From Oceanobacter sp. 1_MG-2023 (GTDB lineage Bacteria > Pseudomonadota > Gammaproteobacteria > Pseudomonadales > Oceanobacteraceae), in NCBI RefSeq assembly GCF_030689025.1, contig NZ_JAUYWA010000009.1, positions 62,001 through 126,000 of the forward strand: 64,000 nt of DNA. Reading direction: 5' to 3'. Below are positions 28,581 through 38,461 of the stretch, one piece after another. Both the position numbers and the translations under genes were made by a program. The notes beneath the pieces were generated by a model. That model saw nothing but the letters and a program-made list of their open reading frames with translations, did not search any database and had not been told where the DNA came from. Positions within the stretch are counted from its first letter, which is position 1. Every line of letters begins with the position of its first letter.

Positions 28581-29269
28581 TATTGACCTCCTTGTATGGC
28601 ACTGGACGGTCGAGCCTCTACCTGGCATGAGACCGACAACCAGTCCTGCAAGGTCGCAGTCAACTGATCCCCTGCTTCCAGCGGCCCAACTCCGGCCGGG
28701 GTGCCGGTCAGCACCAGATCCCCGGGGTTAAGCGTAAATTGCTGGCTGATCGCGACCAGCAGATCCGCCACTGGAAACAACATCGCCTTGCTGTTGCCCT
28801 GCTGCTGCAAGGTACCGTTTCGCGTCAGGGACAGCTCCAGATCCCTCCAGTCACTCACCTGTTCTGCGGCAATAAAACGGGATACCGGGCAAGCACCATC
28901 AAATGCCTTGGCCCGTTCCCAGGGGTGGCCTTTCTTTTTGAGCCCGCTTTGTACATCGCGCAAGGTCAAATCCAGAGCCAGGCCCACCCCGGCAATGGCA
29001 GCCAGAGCCTCATCGGCACTGGCCTGGGACAGTGTCTCTCCAATCAGCAAGGCAATTTCCAGTTCATGATGCACGGCCCCCATACCGTCGGGGATCGAGA
29101 GGTCCCCCTCCATGGCGACCACCGCATCGGCGGGCTTGATAAACAGCAGCGGCTGTTCCGGGATGGGGTTATTTAATTCAGCGGCATGAGCAGCATAGTT
29201 GCGACCCACACAGACAGCCTTGCCTGTCGCAAACGCAAAGGGTGCATCATTCAGAAATGGGTAGTACAC
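28580..29269 (-). CDS. Fumarylacetoacetate hydrolase-family protein
   Basis: 229 residues from a GTG start (MYYPFLNDAPF). FAH-fold marks: CVGRNYAAHAAEL, the metal-binding HHELEIALLIGE, DLTLRDVQSGLKKKGHPW, KAFDGACPVS, and GDLVLTGTPAGVGPL near the end. This resembles YcgM/FAHD1, which act as acylpyruvate hydrolases or oxaloacetate decarboxylases. The substrate is not determined here. Translational coupling to moeA is notable because no functional link is known. Confidence 0.85.
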   Translation of the reverse strand: MYYPFLNDAPFAFATGKAVCVGRNYAAHAAELNNPIPEQPLLFIKPADAVVAMEGDLSIPDGMGAVHHELEIALLIGETLSQASADEALAAIAGVGLALDLTLRDVQSGLKKKGHPWERAKAFDGACPVSRFIAAEQVSDWRDLELSLTRNGTLQQQGNSKAMLFPVADLLVAISQQFTLNPGDLVLTGTPAGVGPLEAGDQLTATLQDWLSVSCQVEARPSSAIQGGQ

Positions 29270-29601
29270 GGCAAACCTCGACTGACAGCAAAATCAAGCT
29301 GCTACTATAACGCGAAATCGCCTAAAACCGACCATGAGCACCGATACCGAACCCGCTCCAGCCACCCGTGTTCCATTCAGTGGTTGCAACAGCGCTCTTT
29401 GTCCTGGTTGCCGCCATGACTCCTGACTATTTCGGCGGTTTGTTTCAGCGGCCTGTTCCGACTGACGCCCCCGACCTTGGCAGCTGACTATCGAACGTTT
29501 TTTAAACAATAGTCAGCAAATGGCTGGCCCCAAATTGCCTGTTGCCTCGGCAGGCTGCAGTATTCACCTTTATATTCCTGTATCAGCAAATGGAGACCGC
29601 C
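29270..29601. other. Intergenic region between the FAH-family gene and bioB
   Basis: 332 bp between divergent genes; it must carry both promoters. I see no supported gene and no convincing BirA operator. Confidence 0.4.
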
Positions 29602-30681
29602 ATGGGCAGTGCCGTAGCAGCCAACTTTCCGTCCTCTTCGCAGCCAAACAACGCGGCCATCCGCAATGACTGGACTCTGGACGAGGTACAGGCATTGCTG
29701 AATCTGCCGTTTAATGACCTGCTGTTCCAGGCTCAAACCGTACACCGCCAGTTTTTTGATCCCAACGCCGTACAGGTCAGCACCCTGCTGTCGATCAAAA
29801 CCGGCGCTTGCCCGGAAGACTGTGCCTACTGCCCGCAAAGTGCCCGTTACGATACCGGCCTCGAAAAAGAACGCCTGATGGAAGTGGAAGCGGTACTGGA
29901 AAAAGCCAAGGCCGCCAAAGCCGCCGGTTCCGACCGCTTTTGCATGGGAGCCGCCTGGCGCTCGCCGCGTGAAAAAGACATGCCTTACGTATTGGCCATG
30001 GTAAAAGGCGTCAAGGAGCTTGGTCTGGAAACCTGCATGACCCTCGGCATGCTTGATGCCGACAAGGCCAACCGTCTGGGCGAAGCCGGTCTGGATTATT
30101 ACAATCACAACCTGGATACCTCACCCGACTATTACGGTGAAATCATCACCACCCGCAGCTATGGCGACCGTCTGGAAACTCTTGATAACGTCCGTAAAGC
30201 CGGTATGAAAGTCTGCTCTGGCGGGATTCTGGGAATGGGTGAAAGCCAGCGGGACCGTGCCGGTCTGTTACGCCAGCTGGCCAATCTGCCACAACACCCG
30301 GACTCCGTGCCCATTAACCAGTTGGTGAAAGTCGCCGGTACGCCACTGGAACATGAAGCCGACGTTGACCCACTCGACTTTATCCGCACCATTGCCGTGG
30401 CCCGTATCCTGATGCCCAGGTCCCATGTGCGGTTAAGTGCCGGACGTGAAGAAATGAGCGAAGAAATGCAGGCCATGTGTTTCTTTGCCGGTGCCAATTC
30501 CATTTTTTACGGTGAATGTCTGCTGACCACACCCAACCCTGCTGCCAACAAAGACCAGCAGCTGTTTCGCAAACTGGGTATCAACTCGGAACACAAGGTC
30601 ACCCAGGCACCACAGCAACTGGATGACCTGATTCCAGAACCCCGGGATGAATCGGAATTATACGAACGTTTAGGCGCCTGA
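29602..30681 (+). CDS. bioB: Biotin synthase
   Basis: 359 residues from [16 protein letters not shown] lies seven bases before this ATG. The radical SAM motif is C-x3-C-x2-C in [17 protein letters not shown]. Later conserved residues include NHNLDTSP and the Arg of [10 protein letters not shown]. BioB inserts sulfur into dethiobiotin, sacrificing its 2Fe-2S cluster. It stands apart from bioF, bioH, bioC and bioD, which are not in this window. The N-terminal lead is slightly longer than in E. coli BioB. Confidence 0.96.
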   Translation: MGSAVAANFPSSSQPNNAAIRNDWTLDEVQALLNLPFNDLLFQAQTVHRQFFDPNAVQVSTLLSIKTGACPEDCAYCPQSARYDTGLEKERLMEVEAVLEKAKAAKAAGSDRFCMGAAWRSPREKDMPYVLAMVKGVKELGLETCMTLGMLDADKANRLGEAGLDYYNHNLDTSPDYYGEIITTRSYGDRLETLDNVRKAGMKVCSGGILGMGESQRDRAGLLRQLANLPQHPDSVPINQLVKVAGTPLEHEADVDPLDFIRTIAVARILMPRSHVRLSAGREEMSEEMQAMCFFAGANSIFYGECLLTTPNPAANKDQQLFRKLGINSEHKVTQAPQQLDDLIPEPRDESELYERLGA

Positions 30682-30704
30682 TCAGCGCCCACTGAGACCG
30701 ATAG

Positions 30705-30725
30705 TGCTGGCAGAATCTGCCAGCA
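30705..30725 (+). terminator. Palindrome after bioB
   Basis: A perfect 21-base inverted repeat with arms TGCTGGCAGA, 24 bp past the bioB stop. No T-run follows. Confidence 0.5.
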
Positions 30726-30819
30726 TATAGGCCATCACCGCCCGGAACATGGTTCTGCTTTCCTTTATATGCTGCTTGGCAGTACCATGGGAATCAGGTT
30801 CCAGTCACAAGTGATCGCC

Positions 30820-31344
30820 ATGATTCCTGACTCTGCCAGTCCCCGCTCCTCCACAACTGCCCGACTGAGTCCACAACGTCTGCAGTTACTGCAGAATCGT
30901 CCAATTTTTGGCGCTCTCAGTGCTGATGCCATCAATTTTATCGAACAACGCTGTATCCCGAGACAACTCAAGGCACAACAAGTCTTTTTTTACGAAGACG
31001 ATCCGGCCAGCTCTATTTTCATCCTGGAAACCGGCCGTGCTGAAGTAATGAAACAATGCGGTGACGAGATGCGCCAGCTGCGGCAACTTGGGCCGGGTGA
31101 CAGTTTTGGCGAAATGGCTGTTGTCGACATGAACCCTCGCGGTGCAACCGTGCGGGCAATTACCGACTGTATCGCCCTTGAGTTACCCACAGCAGCACTC
31201 TATGAGCTGTATCAATACGATCTCGAACAGTTCACCCTGATTCAAATGAATATGCTAAGGGAAATCAGCCGCCGCCTGCGCTTCCTTAATGCCAAGTTAG
31301 CCGCCACTCACCCGGATATCCTCGAAACCGCTTCAAAATTCTAG
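30820..31344 (+). CDS. Stand-alone cyclic nucleotide-binding domain protein
   Basis: About 174 residues from MIPDSASPR; in-frame ATGs at 30769 and 30787 are possible and none has a clear ribosome site. The fold is CRP-like: GDSFGEMAVVDMNPRGATVRA is an intact phosphate-binding cassette, with the Arg that contacts the cyclic phosphate. After the C-helix only about 20 residues remain, so no DNA-binding domain is present. It probably acts by binding a partner in response to cAMP or cGMP. No partner is adjacent. Confidence 0.75.
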   Translation: MIPDSASPRSSTTARLSPQRLQLLQNRPIFGALSADAINFIEQRCIPRQLKAQQVFFYEDDPASSIFILETGRAEVMKQCGDEMRQLRQLGPGDSFGEMAVVDMNPRGATVRAITDCIALELPTAALYELYQYDLEQFTLIQMNMLREISRRLRFLNAKLAATHPDILETASKF

Positions 31345-31562
31345 CGGTCCGGTTCCCGGCCGCACTTCTTTCTTGCCATCCCCGCCTGGAATGATCCGGA
31401 GATTACCCAAGACAACTTTTGCCGGGCGCCATACGGTCTGTCGGTTTTTGCGATCCCGGTTAACCAATCTCGCCAGCACGCGGCAAAAACTTGCCGTTCT
31501 CTGATAGCCCGATGCCGGATTAAGGTCACAATAGCCGTTTCAATATTCGCCAGGAGCAGATC

Positions 31563-32600
31563 ATGATTACAGGTTATGCGGTATTTGAAGCCGGTGGAAC
31601 ATTACGCCCCTATCAGTACGACCCCGGCCCATTAGGCAGCCATCAGGTTGAGATTGCCGTGGAATATTGCGGCCTGTGCCATAGTGATCTGAGCATGATC
31701 AATAACGACTGGGGTGTCAGCCAATACCCTTTTATTCCTGGTCATGAAGCGGTTGGCCGCATTGCTGCGGTTGGTGAACTGGTCACACAGTTTACGGTGG
31801 GGGATGCCGTTGGCTTGGGCTGGCAATCCGGCTTTTGCCATACCTGCGATTGCTGCATGAACGGTGACCACAACCTGTGTTACTCCGTTGAAGAAACCAT
31901 TGTTGGCCGCCACGGAGGTTTTGCCGACCGTGTTCGGGCAGCAGCCAGTAGTGTGGTTGCGATCCCGCCCGGTATTCCGCTGCAACAGGCCGGGCCATTG
32001 TTTTGTGCCGGTGTAACAACCTTTAACCCCTTGATGCAGCAGCAGTTATCTCCTACTGCCCGAGTTGCTGTGATTGGTATTGGTGGCTTGGGGCATTTGG
32101 CGCTGCAGTTTCTTAAAGCCTGGGGCTGTGAGGTCACTGCCTTTACCTCATCACCAGACAAAGCGGAAGAAGCGCGTCGTTTTGGCGCTCATGAAATTAT
32201 CAACAGCCGCGACAGCAGCGCTCTGAAGGCCGCCCGCAACCACTTCGATCTGATTATTTCGACCGTCAATGTCAAACTCGAATGGCAACGTTATATCGCC
32301 ACGCTCAAGCCTAAAGGAAAGCTGGTTTTGTTGGGGGTGTTGCTGGAGCCACTGGATATCAGCCTGATTGGCCAACGGGCGGTGATGGCATCGGAAGTGG
32401 GCAGTCCGGGCACCATCAAGACCATGCTTGATTTTGCCGCCCGCCACGGCATCGTACCGCAAACAGAAGTGATGCCAATGAGTGCCATCAATCAGGCACT
32501 CAGCCATCTGGAGGCTGGTAAACCACGTTACCGTATTGTGTTGCAACAGGACGTTGTCCAACCCGATGTGATATCCGGGCTGGATTCAGCTTCCGCATAA
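31563..32600 (+). CDS. Zinc-dependent NAD(P) alcohol/aldehyde dehydrogenase (YahK/Ahr-like)
   Basis: 345 residues of the medium-chain dehydrogenase family. The catalytic zinc ligands are in YCGLCHSDL and PGHEAVG, and the structural zinc site is CHTCDCCMNGDHNLC. The Rossmann motif is IGIGGLGHLALQF. The layout fits the cinnamyl-alcohol-dehydrogenase/YahK branch, usually NADPH-dependent aldehyde reductases of broad range. CAGGAG precedes the ATG. It appears monocistronic. Confidence 0.88.
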   Translation: MITGYAVFEAGGTLRPYQYDPGPLGSHQVEIAVEYCGLCHSDLSMINNDWGVSQYPFIPGHEAVGRIAAVGELVTQFTVGDAVGLGWQSGFCHTCDCCMNGDHNLCYSVEETIVGRHGGFADRVRAAASSVVAIPPGIPLQQAGPLFCAGVTTFNPLMQQQLSPTARVAVIGIGGLGHLALQFLKAWGCEVTAFTSSPDKAEEARRFGAHEIINSRDSSALKAARNHFDLIISTVNVKLEWQRYIATLKPKGKLVLLGVLLEPLDISLIGQRAVMASEVGSPGTIKTMLDFAARHGIVPQTEVMPMSAINQALSHLEAGKPRYRIVLQQDVVQPDVISGLDSASA

Positions 32601-32634
32601 TGCCGGGCCAATCCTGGCGGCGAATATTGAGAGG

Positions 32635-32662
32635 CTCTGCCGTTCATCTGGCAGGGCTTTTG
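32635..32662 (+). terminator. Terminator after the alcohol dehydrogenase
   Basis: CTCTGCC pairs with GGCAGGG (one G-T pair) and is followed by CTTTT, then a second CTTTT. Confidence 0.5.
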
Positions 32663-32716
32663 ACAGGGCTTTTATTGTCGCTGGCCGTTGGCCAGGATAA
32701 CAGGCGAGATCAGGGC

Positions 32717-33145
32717 TCAGAAAAAGCGCCCCAGAAAACCTTGTTTATGCTGCAAGCGTAACTTCAACTTGCCTTCCGCATGCTGGACCAGGGTCTCAAA
32801 TTGATTGGCTATAAATTCACTTTTACCGGAGCTGTGAATAACACGGTCTTCCAGTTTGGCGAAGGTGGTGCTCCACAAATGCTTGGGACTCCAGTCCTCA
32901 GGGACATTACCAACCGGTATGACCATACCAGCGTCACGCAGGAAAAATTCCACGGACAGACTGATTCTGGGTTTAAAAGAAGCTACATGAGTACTGACAC
33001 TGCTAACGGATTTCCATTCCCCGGTAGGGAACACAGTCAGCTGGGTGTTTTTGTGCGTCGCACCACGAATACTGAATTTTTCAAACTGAAACGTGTGGCT
33101 TCCTTGTCTGGCCTGAGCCGGTGAGCGGACTGTCGATTCTTCCAT
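32717..33145 (-). CDS. Hypothetical protein
   Basis: 142 residues starting MEESTVRSPAQAR with TAAGGATG before the ATG. No signal peptide or cysteine. The centre is beta-rich (TVFPTGEWKSVSSVSTHV, ISLSVEFFLRDAGMVIP) and the end is basic (KLKLRLQHKQGFLGRFF). I do not recognise a family. A long inverted repeat lies 62-110 bp upstream. Confidence 0.6.
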   Translation of the reverse strand: MEESTVRSPAQARQGSHTFQFEKFSIRGATHKNTQLTVFPTGEWKSVSSVSTHVASFKPRISLSVEFFLRDAGMVIPVGNVPEDWSPKHLWSTTFAKLEDRVIHSSGKSEFIANQFETLVQHAEGKLKLRLQHKQGFLGRFF

Positions 33146-33206
33146 TACGCATCCTTACAGCTTACGGGGCTTACAATACGGAGTGCCTATAAAGCGGCGA
33201 GGTAGC

Positions 33207-33254
33207 CAGTAAGTGTTACCGGTCCTGAGAGGGGAAACGCGGCAACACTTACTG
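33207..33254. promoter_or_regulatory. Inverted repeat upstream of the 32717-33145 gene
   Basis: CAGTAAGTGTT and AACACTTACTG are perfect 11-bp arms around 26 bases. No T-run. It may be an operator or a leader hairpin. Confidence 0.45.
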
Positions 33255-33367
33255 ACAGATTACATATTACATTGTAGAAATTTCGGAATACAGTCTGATG
33301 TTTATAACACCATTGATGCAAATCAGCAGCCAAGTGCCCATCATTTAACGCCAAGTCTGATGATCAG

Positions 33368-33400
33368 GGATCTGCTCCTGCAAGTATCCCGCAGATCCCG
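33368..33400. terminator. Hairpin after tkt
   Basis: GGGATCTGC pairs with GCAGATCCC (nine bp), starting eight bases past the tkt stop. The T-run lies on the plus-strand side only (GTTTTT), so it is an imperfect terminator for tkt. Confidence 0.45.
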
Positions 33401-33407
33401 CCGTTTT

Positions 33408-35396
33408 TCAGCCAACCGTCGCGATGGAATTAACCACTTTGTCTACGGTAAAGCCAAAGTGAGCCATCAAATCAGCGGCCGGAGCGGATTCGCCAAACGT
33501 ATCCATCCCGACAATAGCACCTTGCAACCCAACAAATTTATACCAGTAATCCTTGTGCAACGCCTCAACAGCTACTCGTGCTGTTACTGCAGCAGGCAAT
33601 ACGGACTCTATATAACCAGCTTCTTGTTTACAGAATATTTCAGCGCACGGCATGGAAACCACACGAACGGCTTTATCGGTCACTTGCTCTGCTGCTGCCA
33701 TCGCCAAACCAACTTCTGAACCGGTGGCAATTACAATCACATCCGGTGTGCCATCACAGTCTTTCAGAATGTAACCACCCCGTGCCACATTGGCGAGTTG
33801 GTCTTCAGTACGTGCTTGATGAGGCAACCCCTGACGTGAAAAGATCAGCGCCGATGGGCCGTCAACCCGCTCTACTGCCGACTTCCAGGCAACCGCGCTT
33901 TCCACGGTATCGCATGGACGCCATGTTTCCAGGTTTGGCGTATTACGCAGGCTGGCAACCTGCTCGACCGGTTGGTGAGTCGGGCCATCTTCACCCAGAC
34001 CAATGGAGTCATGGGTATACACAAAAATAGCACGCTGCTTCATCAGTGATGCCATGCGCACCGCATTACGGGCGTATTCCATAAACATCAAAAAGGTCGC
34101 ACCGTAAGGGATAAAGCCCTTGTGTAATGCCACGCCATTCATCATGGCACTCATGCCGAATTCACGGACACCGTAAAACAGGTAGTTACCGCTGGCATCC
34201 TCAGCACTGATACCAGTGGCGCCCGACCACAGGGTCAGGTTGGAACCCGCCAGATCCGCCGAACCACCCAGGAATTCTGGCAGCAAGGGGCCAAAGGTAT
34301 TCAACGTATTCTGGGAAGCCTTACGGGATGCGATCGTTGCACCATTGGCCTGACATTCGGCGATGTAGGCTGTGGCCTGCTCGCTGAAATCCGCAGGCAA
34401 GTCGCCTTTCATACGGCGTTCAAACTCAGCTGCCAATTCCGGATAGGCAGCCGCATAGGCAGCAAATGTTTCCTTCCAGGATTGTTCGACCGCGGCACCT
34501 TTTTCTTTGGCATCCCAGCCGGTATAGATATGAGCCGGAATATCAAATGGGCCATGTTCCCAGCCCAGGCGAGCACGGGTTAACGCGATTTCGTCATCGC
34601 CCAATGGGGCGCCGTGGCAATCTTCCTTGCCTTCCTTGTTGGGTGAGCCAAAACCGATAATGGTCTTGCAGCAAATCAGCGTCGGTTGCTCGGTGTTGGC
34701 ACGAGCTGTCTCGATAGCCATACGGATTTCTTCCGCATCGTGTCCATCCACATGACGTATCACTTGCCAGCCATAGGCTTCAAAACGAGCGGCGGTATCA
34801 TCGGTAAACCAGCCTTCGACTTCCCCATCAATGGAAATGCCGTTGTCATCGTAGAAGGCAACCAGCTTGCCCAACCCCAGAGTGCCGGCCAGTGAACACA
34901 CTTCGTGAGAGATGCCTTCCATCATGCAGCCGTCACCCATAAAGACATAGGTGTTATGGTCAACAATCTCATGCCCTGGACGGTTGAACTGGGCAGCCAG
35001 CACTTTTTCGGCTACGGCCATACCGACACCGTTGGCAATCCCCTGACCTAAAGGTCCGGTGGTGGTTTCAATGCCAGGGGCATAACCATATTCCGGATGA
35101 CCCGGTGTTTTGCTGTGCAGCTGACGGAAATTTTTCAGGTCGTCGATCGACAGGTCGTACCCGGTCAGATGCAGCAAGGAATAAATCAACATGGAGCCGT
35201 GACCATTGGAAAGGATAAAACGGTCGCGGTCAGCCCATTCGGGGTTGCCCGGGTTATGTTTCAGGTAGTCGTTCCATAACACCTCAGCGATATCAGCCAT
35301 GCCCATTGGCGCACCGGGGTGGCCACTTTTGGCCTTTTGGACTGCGTCCATACTTAATGCGCGGATGGCGTTAGCCAGTTCTGTACGAGAGGTCAT
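33408..35396 (-). CDS. tkt: Transketolase
   Basis: 662 residues from [18 protein letters not shown], whose ATG follows AGGAG at seven bases. The thiamine-diphosphate motif [18 protein letters not shown], the metal-site region and the transketolase signature [12 protein letters not shown] are present. It moves two-carbon units in the pentose phosphate pathway and supplies erythrose-4-phosphate. In many gammaproteobacteria tkt lies directly before epd-pgk-fba; here those genes share its orientation but lie 16 kb away. Confidence 0.97.
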   Translation of the reverse strand: MTSRTELANAIRALSMDAVQKAKSGHPGAPMGMADIAEVLWNDYLKHNPGNPEWADRDRFILSNGHGSMLIYSLLHLTGYDLSIDDLKNFRQLHSKTPGHPEYGYAPGIETTTGPLGQGIANGVGMAVAEKVLAAQFNRPGHEIVDHNTYVFMGDGCMMEGISHEVCSLAGTLGLGKLVAFYDDNGISIDGEVEGWFTDDTAARFEAYGWQVIRHVDGHDAEEIRMAIETARANTEQPTLICCKTIIGFGSPNKEGKEDCHGAPLGDDEIALTRARLGWEHGPFDIPAHIYTGWDAKEKGAAVEQSWKETFAAYAAAYPELAAEFERRMKGDLPADFSEQATAYIAECQANGATIASRKASQNTLNTFGPLLPEFLGGSADLAGSNLTLWSGATGISAEDASGNYLFYGVREFGMSAMMNGVALHKGFIPYGATFLMFMEYARNAVRMASLMKQRAIFVYTHDSIGLGEDGPTHQPVEQVASLRNTPNLETWRPCDTVESAVAWKSAVERVDGPSALIFSRQGLPHQARTEDQLANVARGGYILKDCDGTPDVIVIATGSEVGLAMAAAEQVTDKAVRVVSMPCAEIFCKQEAGYIESVLPAAVTARVAVEALHKDYWYKFVGLQGAIVGMDTFGESAPAADLMAHFGFTVDKVVNSIATVG

Positions 35397-35689
35397 GTTA
35401 CGACTCCTGGTTTGTGTCAAGGTTAGCCAGCACAGGATAGCAGACGGGTCGTCGGGCGATGGGAATCACTCTCCTGACAATTGCTCTGGCATGTAAAGGC
35501 GCGCATTGTCGCGCAGAGCTACAGCAAGGGCAATGCTGATCCCTCTATCCCGTGTGCGCTGACCTTTATTTACAGAATAAAAAGCCGTGGCACCGCTCTG
35601 ATGTCCCGTTTGATTCAAGTATTTCATTCGTGTGTTTTCCTGACAGCAACAGGTACAATCACGGCCTTCACTTTTTTTGCGGATGGTTC

Positions 35690-36238
35690 ATGAGCGACGA
35701 TATCAATTACAAGAACAACCCATTACATGGCGTGGGATTAAAACAGATGCTGGTTGAGCTGGTCGGCCATTATGGTTTTGATATTCTGTTTGCGTACTTG
35801 AACATCAACTGTTTCAAAACCAACCCCAGCATCGACGCCAGTGTGAAGTTTTTGAAAAAAACCACCTGGGCTCGTGAGAAGGTGGAAGTCTTTTACTTGT
35901 ATCAGTTCAAGAATCTGCCCAAAGCGTCGTCCACCCAGTTTGCCCTGCCACCCCGAGACCGGATTATTCCAGCCCACCAGCAACCTGGTGAACCGGCGAT
36001 TCTGAGTCTGGAAGATGCGGAACGGTTACGGGAAAAACGAGCAAAACAGGCGGCGGAACACGGCAAAAAACCACGTTCGGACAACAAACGTACCAGCAAC
36101 CACGCCCGTTCAAGCAGCTATCGACACAGCACGGCGACATCGGCTGAACCGCCGGCTTCTTCAGCTCAACCTTCCAGTGGTTCTGACAGTAACAGCAAGC
36201 CGGATCCTTGGGCCAAGGCACGCAACAAGTTCGAATAG
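35690..36238 (+). CDS. VF530-family (DUF2132) protein with disordered tail
   Basis: 182 residues from [20 protein letters not shown]. Residues 1-75 match the VF530 fold: [33 protein letters not shown] and [18 protein letters not shown]. Most family members are only about 75-90 residues and are thought to bind DNA. Here a further 100 residues follow, rich in Ser, Lys, Arg and Pro with no clear fold. Function unknown. The gene is divergent from tkt. Confidence 0.8.
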   Translation: MSDDINYKNNPLHGVGLKQMLVELVGHYGFDILFAYLNINCFKTNPSIDASVKFLKKTTWAREKVEVFYLYQFKNLPKASSTQFALPPRDRIIPAHQQPGEPAILSLEDAERLREKRAKQAAEHGKKPRSDNKRTSNHARSSSYRHSTATSAEPPASSAQPSSGSDSNSKPDPWAKARNKFE

Positions 36239-36299
36239 GCCTGGTGTCTGTACCTTCTGTTTCGAGCTGTTCTGGTTCCTGCGCAATCAACCGATCAGA

Positions 36300-36989
36300 T
36301 CAACAAAGGTCTGCGGTTAGCTGGTGCGGCAGCAGGCGATAGAGCTTGGTATCGGTGGTTACAATATCCGCCAACGCCACGACCTGACACCGCTCGGCAT
36401 CGATAACTTCTATATCGAAGGTTGCCTGATACAACCCCAGCAATTCCTGGTCGATATCAAACAGCTGTTCGTGCTCATCCGGGTCTTCTACCGTCAGTAA
36501 ATACACCGGACATTGCCCGGCTGGCAGAATGTCGTGCATGTGCTGTACATAAAGTGGACGAATCGCCGGGTTTAATGCTGTCAGCGAAGCCCGGTCAAGC
36601 ACCAGATCAATCACTCCTAACTGCGCCATGGTCAGCTGGAAAAAATCGCCACTGAGTATGGTGATATGTTCACTGCGCCAAACAATAAAATCGCCCTCAC
36701 GACTGCGGTGATAATCGATCCGGTTCTCGACAAAAAAAGCCTTGGCGGCAATCTGGCTGAGCTCAACTCCGATCACCTCATATCCCTGCTGTGCCAGCCA
36801 GAGCAGATCCAGACTTTTGCCACACAAGGGCACAAAAACCCGGCATCTCCCCGCCGTTGTCTGCTCAGGAAAGTGCCGCACCAACAAATTGCTGGTTATT
36901 TTCTGATGAAACTCGATCTGGTCGTTACGCCACATCGCCAGCCAGGCCTGGTTATCCTGCCCGGTACTGGCGGTTTTACGTTTACTCAT
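36300..36989 (-). CDS. tpm: Thiopurine S-methyltransferase-family protein
   Basis: 229 residues. The SAM-binding region reads VPLCGKSLDLLWLAQQGYEVIG, with VELS after it and the DLVLDRASLTAL segment typical of TPMT. The C-terminus is longer than, and differs from, human TPMT. Bacterial members methylate thiols or oxyanions such as selenite and tellurite. It converges on the VF530 gene. Confidence 0.85.
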   Translation of the reverse strand: MSKRKTASTGQDNQAWLAMWRNDQIEFHQKITSNLLVRHFPEQTTAGRCRVFVPLCGKSLDLLWLAQQGYEVIGVELSQIAAKAFFVENRIDYHRSREGDFIVWRSEHITILSGDFFQLTMAQLGVIDLVLDRASLTALNPAIRPLYVQHMHDILPAGQCPVYLLTVEDPDEHEQLFDIDQELLGLYQATFDIEVIDAERCQVVALADIVTTDTKLYRLLPHQLTADLC

Positions 36990-37270
36990 AAGTGATCCGG
37001 TGAGACAGATGGCACACGCGAATCAAAACCGGCACAGAGTGTGGCAGTTCAGGCTTGTGGTGCCTCACCCTAGCACATCAATGATTACTGTTTTGCCCAA
37101 CTCCAATATCCACATAAAAATAATGGTTTTAACCAGCGCAATCCGAACATTGTGCAGTCATTCTGTTTTATGCCTCTCATACCGCACAATCGACCAACGA
37201 TCATTACATCGTCATCGTGTCTGGCTTTTACCCACAAATCTTGTATTTTGTGGTCAACCCTTGGGGACAT
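36990..37270. other. Intergenic region upstream of the structured repeat
   Basis: About 280 bp containing no gene I can support; it should hold the promoter of tpm on the minus strand. Confidence 0.35.
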
Positions 37271-37428
37271 CTATTTAATCCGGCGCTCACTCTGGGCTAC
37301 CGGATGGTTGCGAATCACGAAGCCGACTTGCAGGCCTGACGGGTCAAGTCAAACGTCGGCGACACCGAGTCAAAATCATCCGGCAGCCCCCGAAGGGCGA
37401 GTGTTGCCGCCGTGCAGGATTAAATAGA
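37271..37428. repeat. 158-bp structured inverted-repeat element
   Basis: The element is closed by a perfect 11-bp repeat, CTATTTAATCC and GGATTAAATAG. Inside, GGCG..CACTC pairs with GAGTG..CGCC, and GGGCTACCGGATG pairs with CATCCGGCAGCCC with one mismatch. The core holds GACTTG/CAAGTC and GCCGAC/GTCGGC pairings. The whole can fold into one long arm on either strand. It lies 50 bp before the dienelactone hydrolase gene. It could be a small mobile (MITE-like) repeat, whose minus strand contains short open frames, or a structured leader RNA. It does not match an attC core. Confidence 0.55.
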
Positions 37429-37477
37429 CGCCCCCCTTGTCTTGTAACGACCACCACAGCCCGCACAGGATATTCCA

Positions 37478-38359
37478 ATGAGTAACGATCCGATCGATCC
37501 ACAGGTTTACGATTTATACGATGAGTATTGCCACTCCGACATGAGTCGCCGCAGCTTCCTTTCCCGTGCTGCCGCCCTCACACTGGCCGCAGGCTCCGGA
37601 CTGATAATGGCGCAGTCGTTGCTCCCCCGCTACGCCGAAGCCGAAACCATTTCCTTTACCGACGACCGTATCAAGGCCAACTATGTGCACTACGACTCCC
37701 CTGGTGGTACGTCGGGCAAAATGCGGGGGTATCTGGTGCAGCCCAGCGGCGACGGCCCATTCCCCGCGGTAGTGGTTATTCATGAAAACCGGGGGCTGAA
37801 CCCTTATATCGAAGATGTGGCCCGACGTCTGGCGGTAGCCGGTTTCCTCGCCCTGGCTCCGGATGGTCTATCACCGGTTGGCGGTTATCCCGGAAATGAT
37901 GATGACGGCAAGCAGCTACAAGCCAGCCTGGATCAGGGCAAACTGTTTACCGATATGCTTAACAGTGCGTATTTTGTCAAACGTCACGCTCTCTCCACTG
38001 GCAAGCTGGGAACCACCGGTTTCTGTTATGGCGGCGGCGTGGTGAATCAGCTGGCGGTGACCATGAGGGGTGACCTGAACGCAGCCGCGCCTTTTTACGG
38101 CCGCCCGGCCAATAGCCAGAATGTCCCGGCCATTCAAGCGCCGCTGGTGATTCATTTTGCCGAAGATGACCCGCGTATCAATGCCATGAGCGCGGACTAT
38201 AAAGCCGCATTAACGGCCAATAACAAAGACTTTGCCATGTACCAATATCAAGGTACTCGACATGGTTTTCATAACGACTCCACCCCACGTTTTAATCAGC
38301 AACAGGCCGATCTCGCCTGGGAACGCACTCTGGATTTATTCCAGCAACAGCTGACCTGA
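37478..38359 (+). CDS. Tat-exported dienelactone hydrolase-family protein
   Basis: 293 residues. The N-terminus carries a twin-arginine signal (MSRRSFLSRAAALTLAAGSG), so the folded enzyme is probably exported to the periplasm. The alpha/beta-hydrolase has a cysteine nucleophile in GFCYGGG, Asp in AEDDPRIN and His in GTRHGFHND, with HENRGLNPYI near the oxyanion loop. This is the layout of the periplasmic YghX/DLH branch. The natural substrate is unknown. The leader includes the 158-bp structured element. Confidence 0.88.
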   Translation: MSNDPIDPQVYDLYDEYCHSDMSRRSFLSRAAALTLAAGSGLIMAQSLLPRYAEAETISFTDDRIKANYVHYDSPGGTSGKMRGYLVQPSGDGPFPAVVVIHENRGLNPYIEDVARRLAVAGFLALAPDGLSPVGGYPGNDDDGKQLQASLDQGKLFTDMLNSAYFVKRHALSTGKLGTTGFCYGGGVVNQLAVTMRGDLNAAAPFYGRPANSQNVPAIQAPLVIHFAEDDPRINAMSADYKAALTANNKDFAMYQYQGTRHGFHNDSTPRFNQQQADLAWERTLDLFQQQLT

Positions 38360-38461
38360 GGCATATTCCACAGCTCAGCCAGGTTGATTCCACTGGCTCC
38401 GGGATAACGCTCTGCGCTACAGTCGCGAGCGTTATCGATTATTGGCAGATCAGGAGCCTGA

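Noticed and set aside
29294-29509. Minus-strand frame upstream of the FAH-family gene
   Set aside because: Low-complexity, no ribosome site and no family resemblance.
29480-29600. BirA operator before bioB
   Set aside because: A TTTAAAC-like stretch exists, but no two-arm TTGTAAAC/GGTTTACAA pattern.
30769-30819. Longer N-terminus for the cyclic-nucleotide protein
   Set aside because: No ribosome site supports it and the added residues are not conserved-looking, though it cannot be excluded.
37271-37428. Integron attC site
   Set aside because: Arms do not contain the GTTRRRY/RYYYAAC core sites and no integrase or cassette array is near.
37271-37428. 6S RNA or cobalamin riboswitch
   Set aside because: The long stem recalls these, but the expected conserved boxes are not visible.
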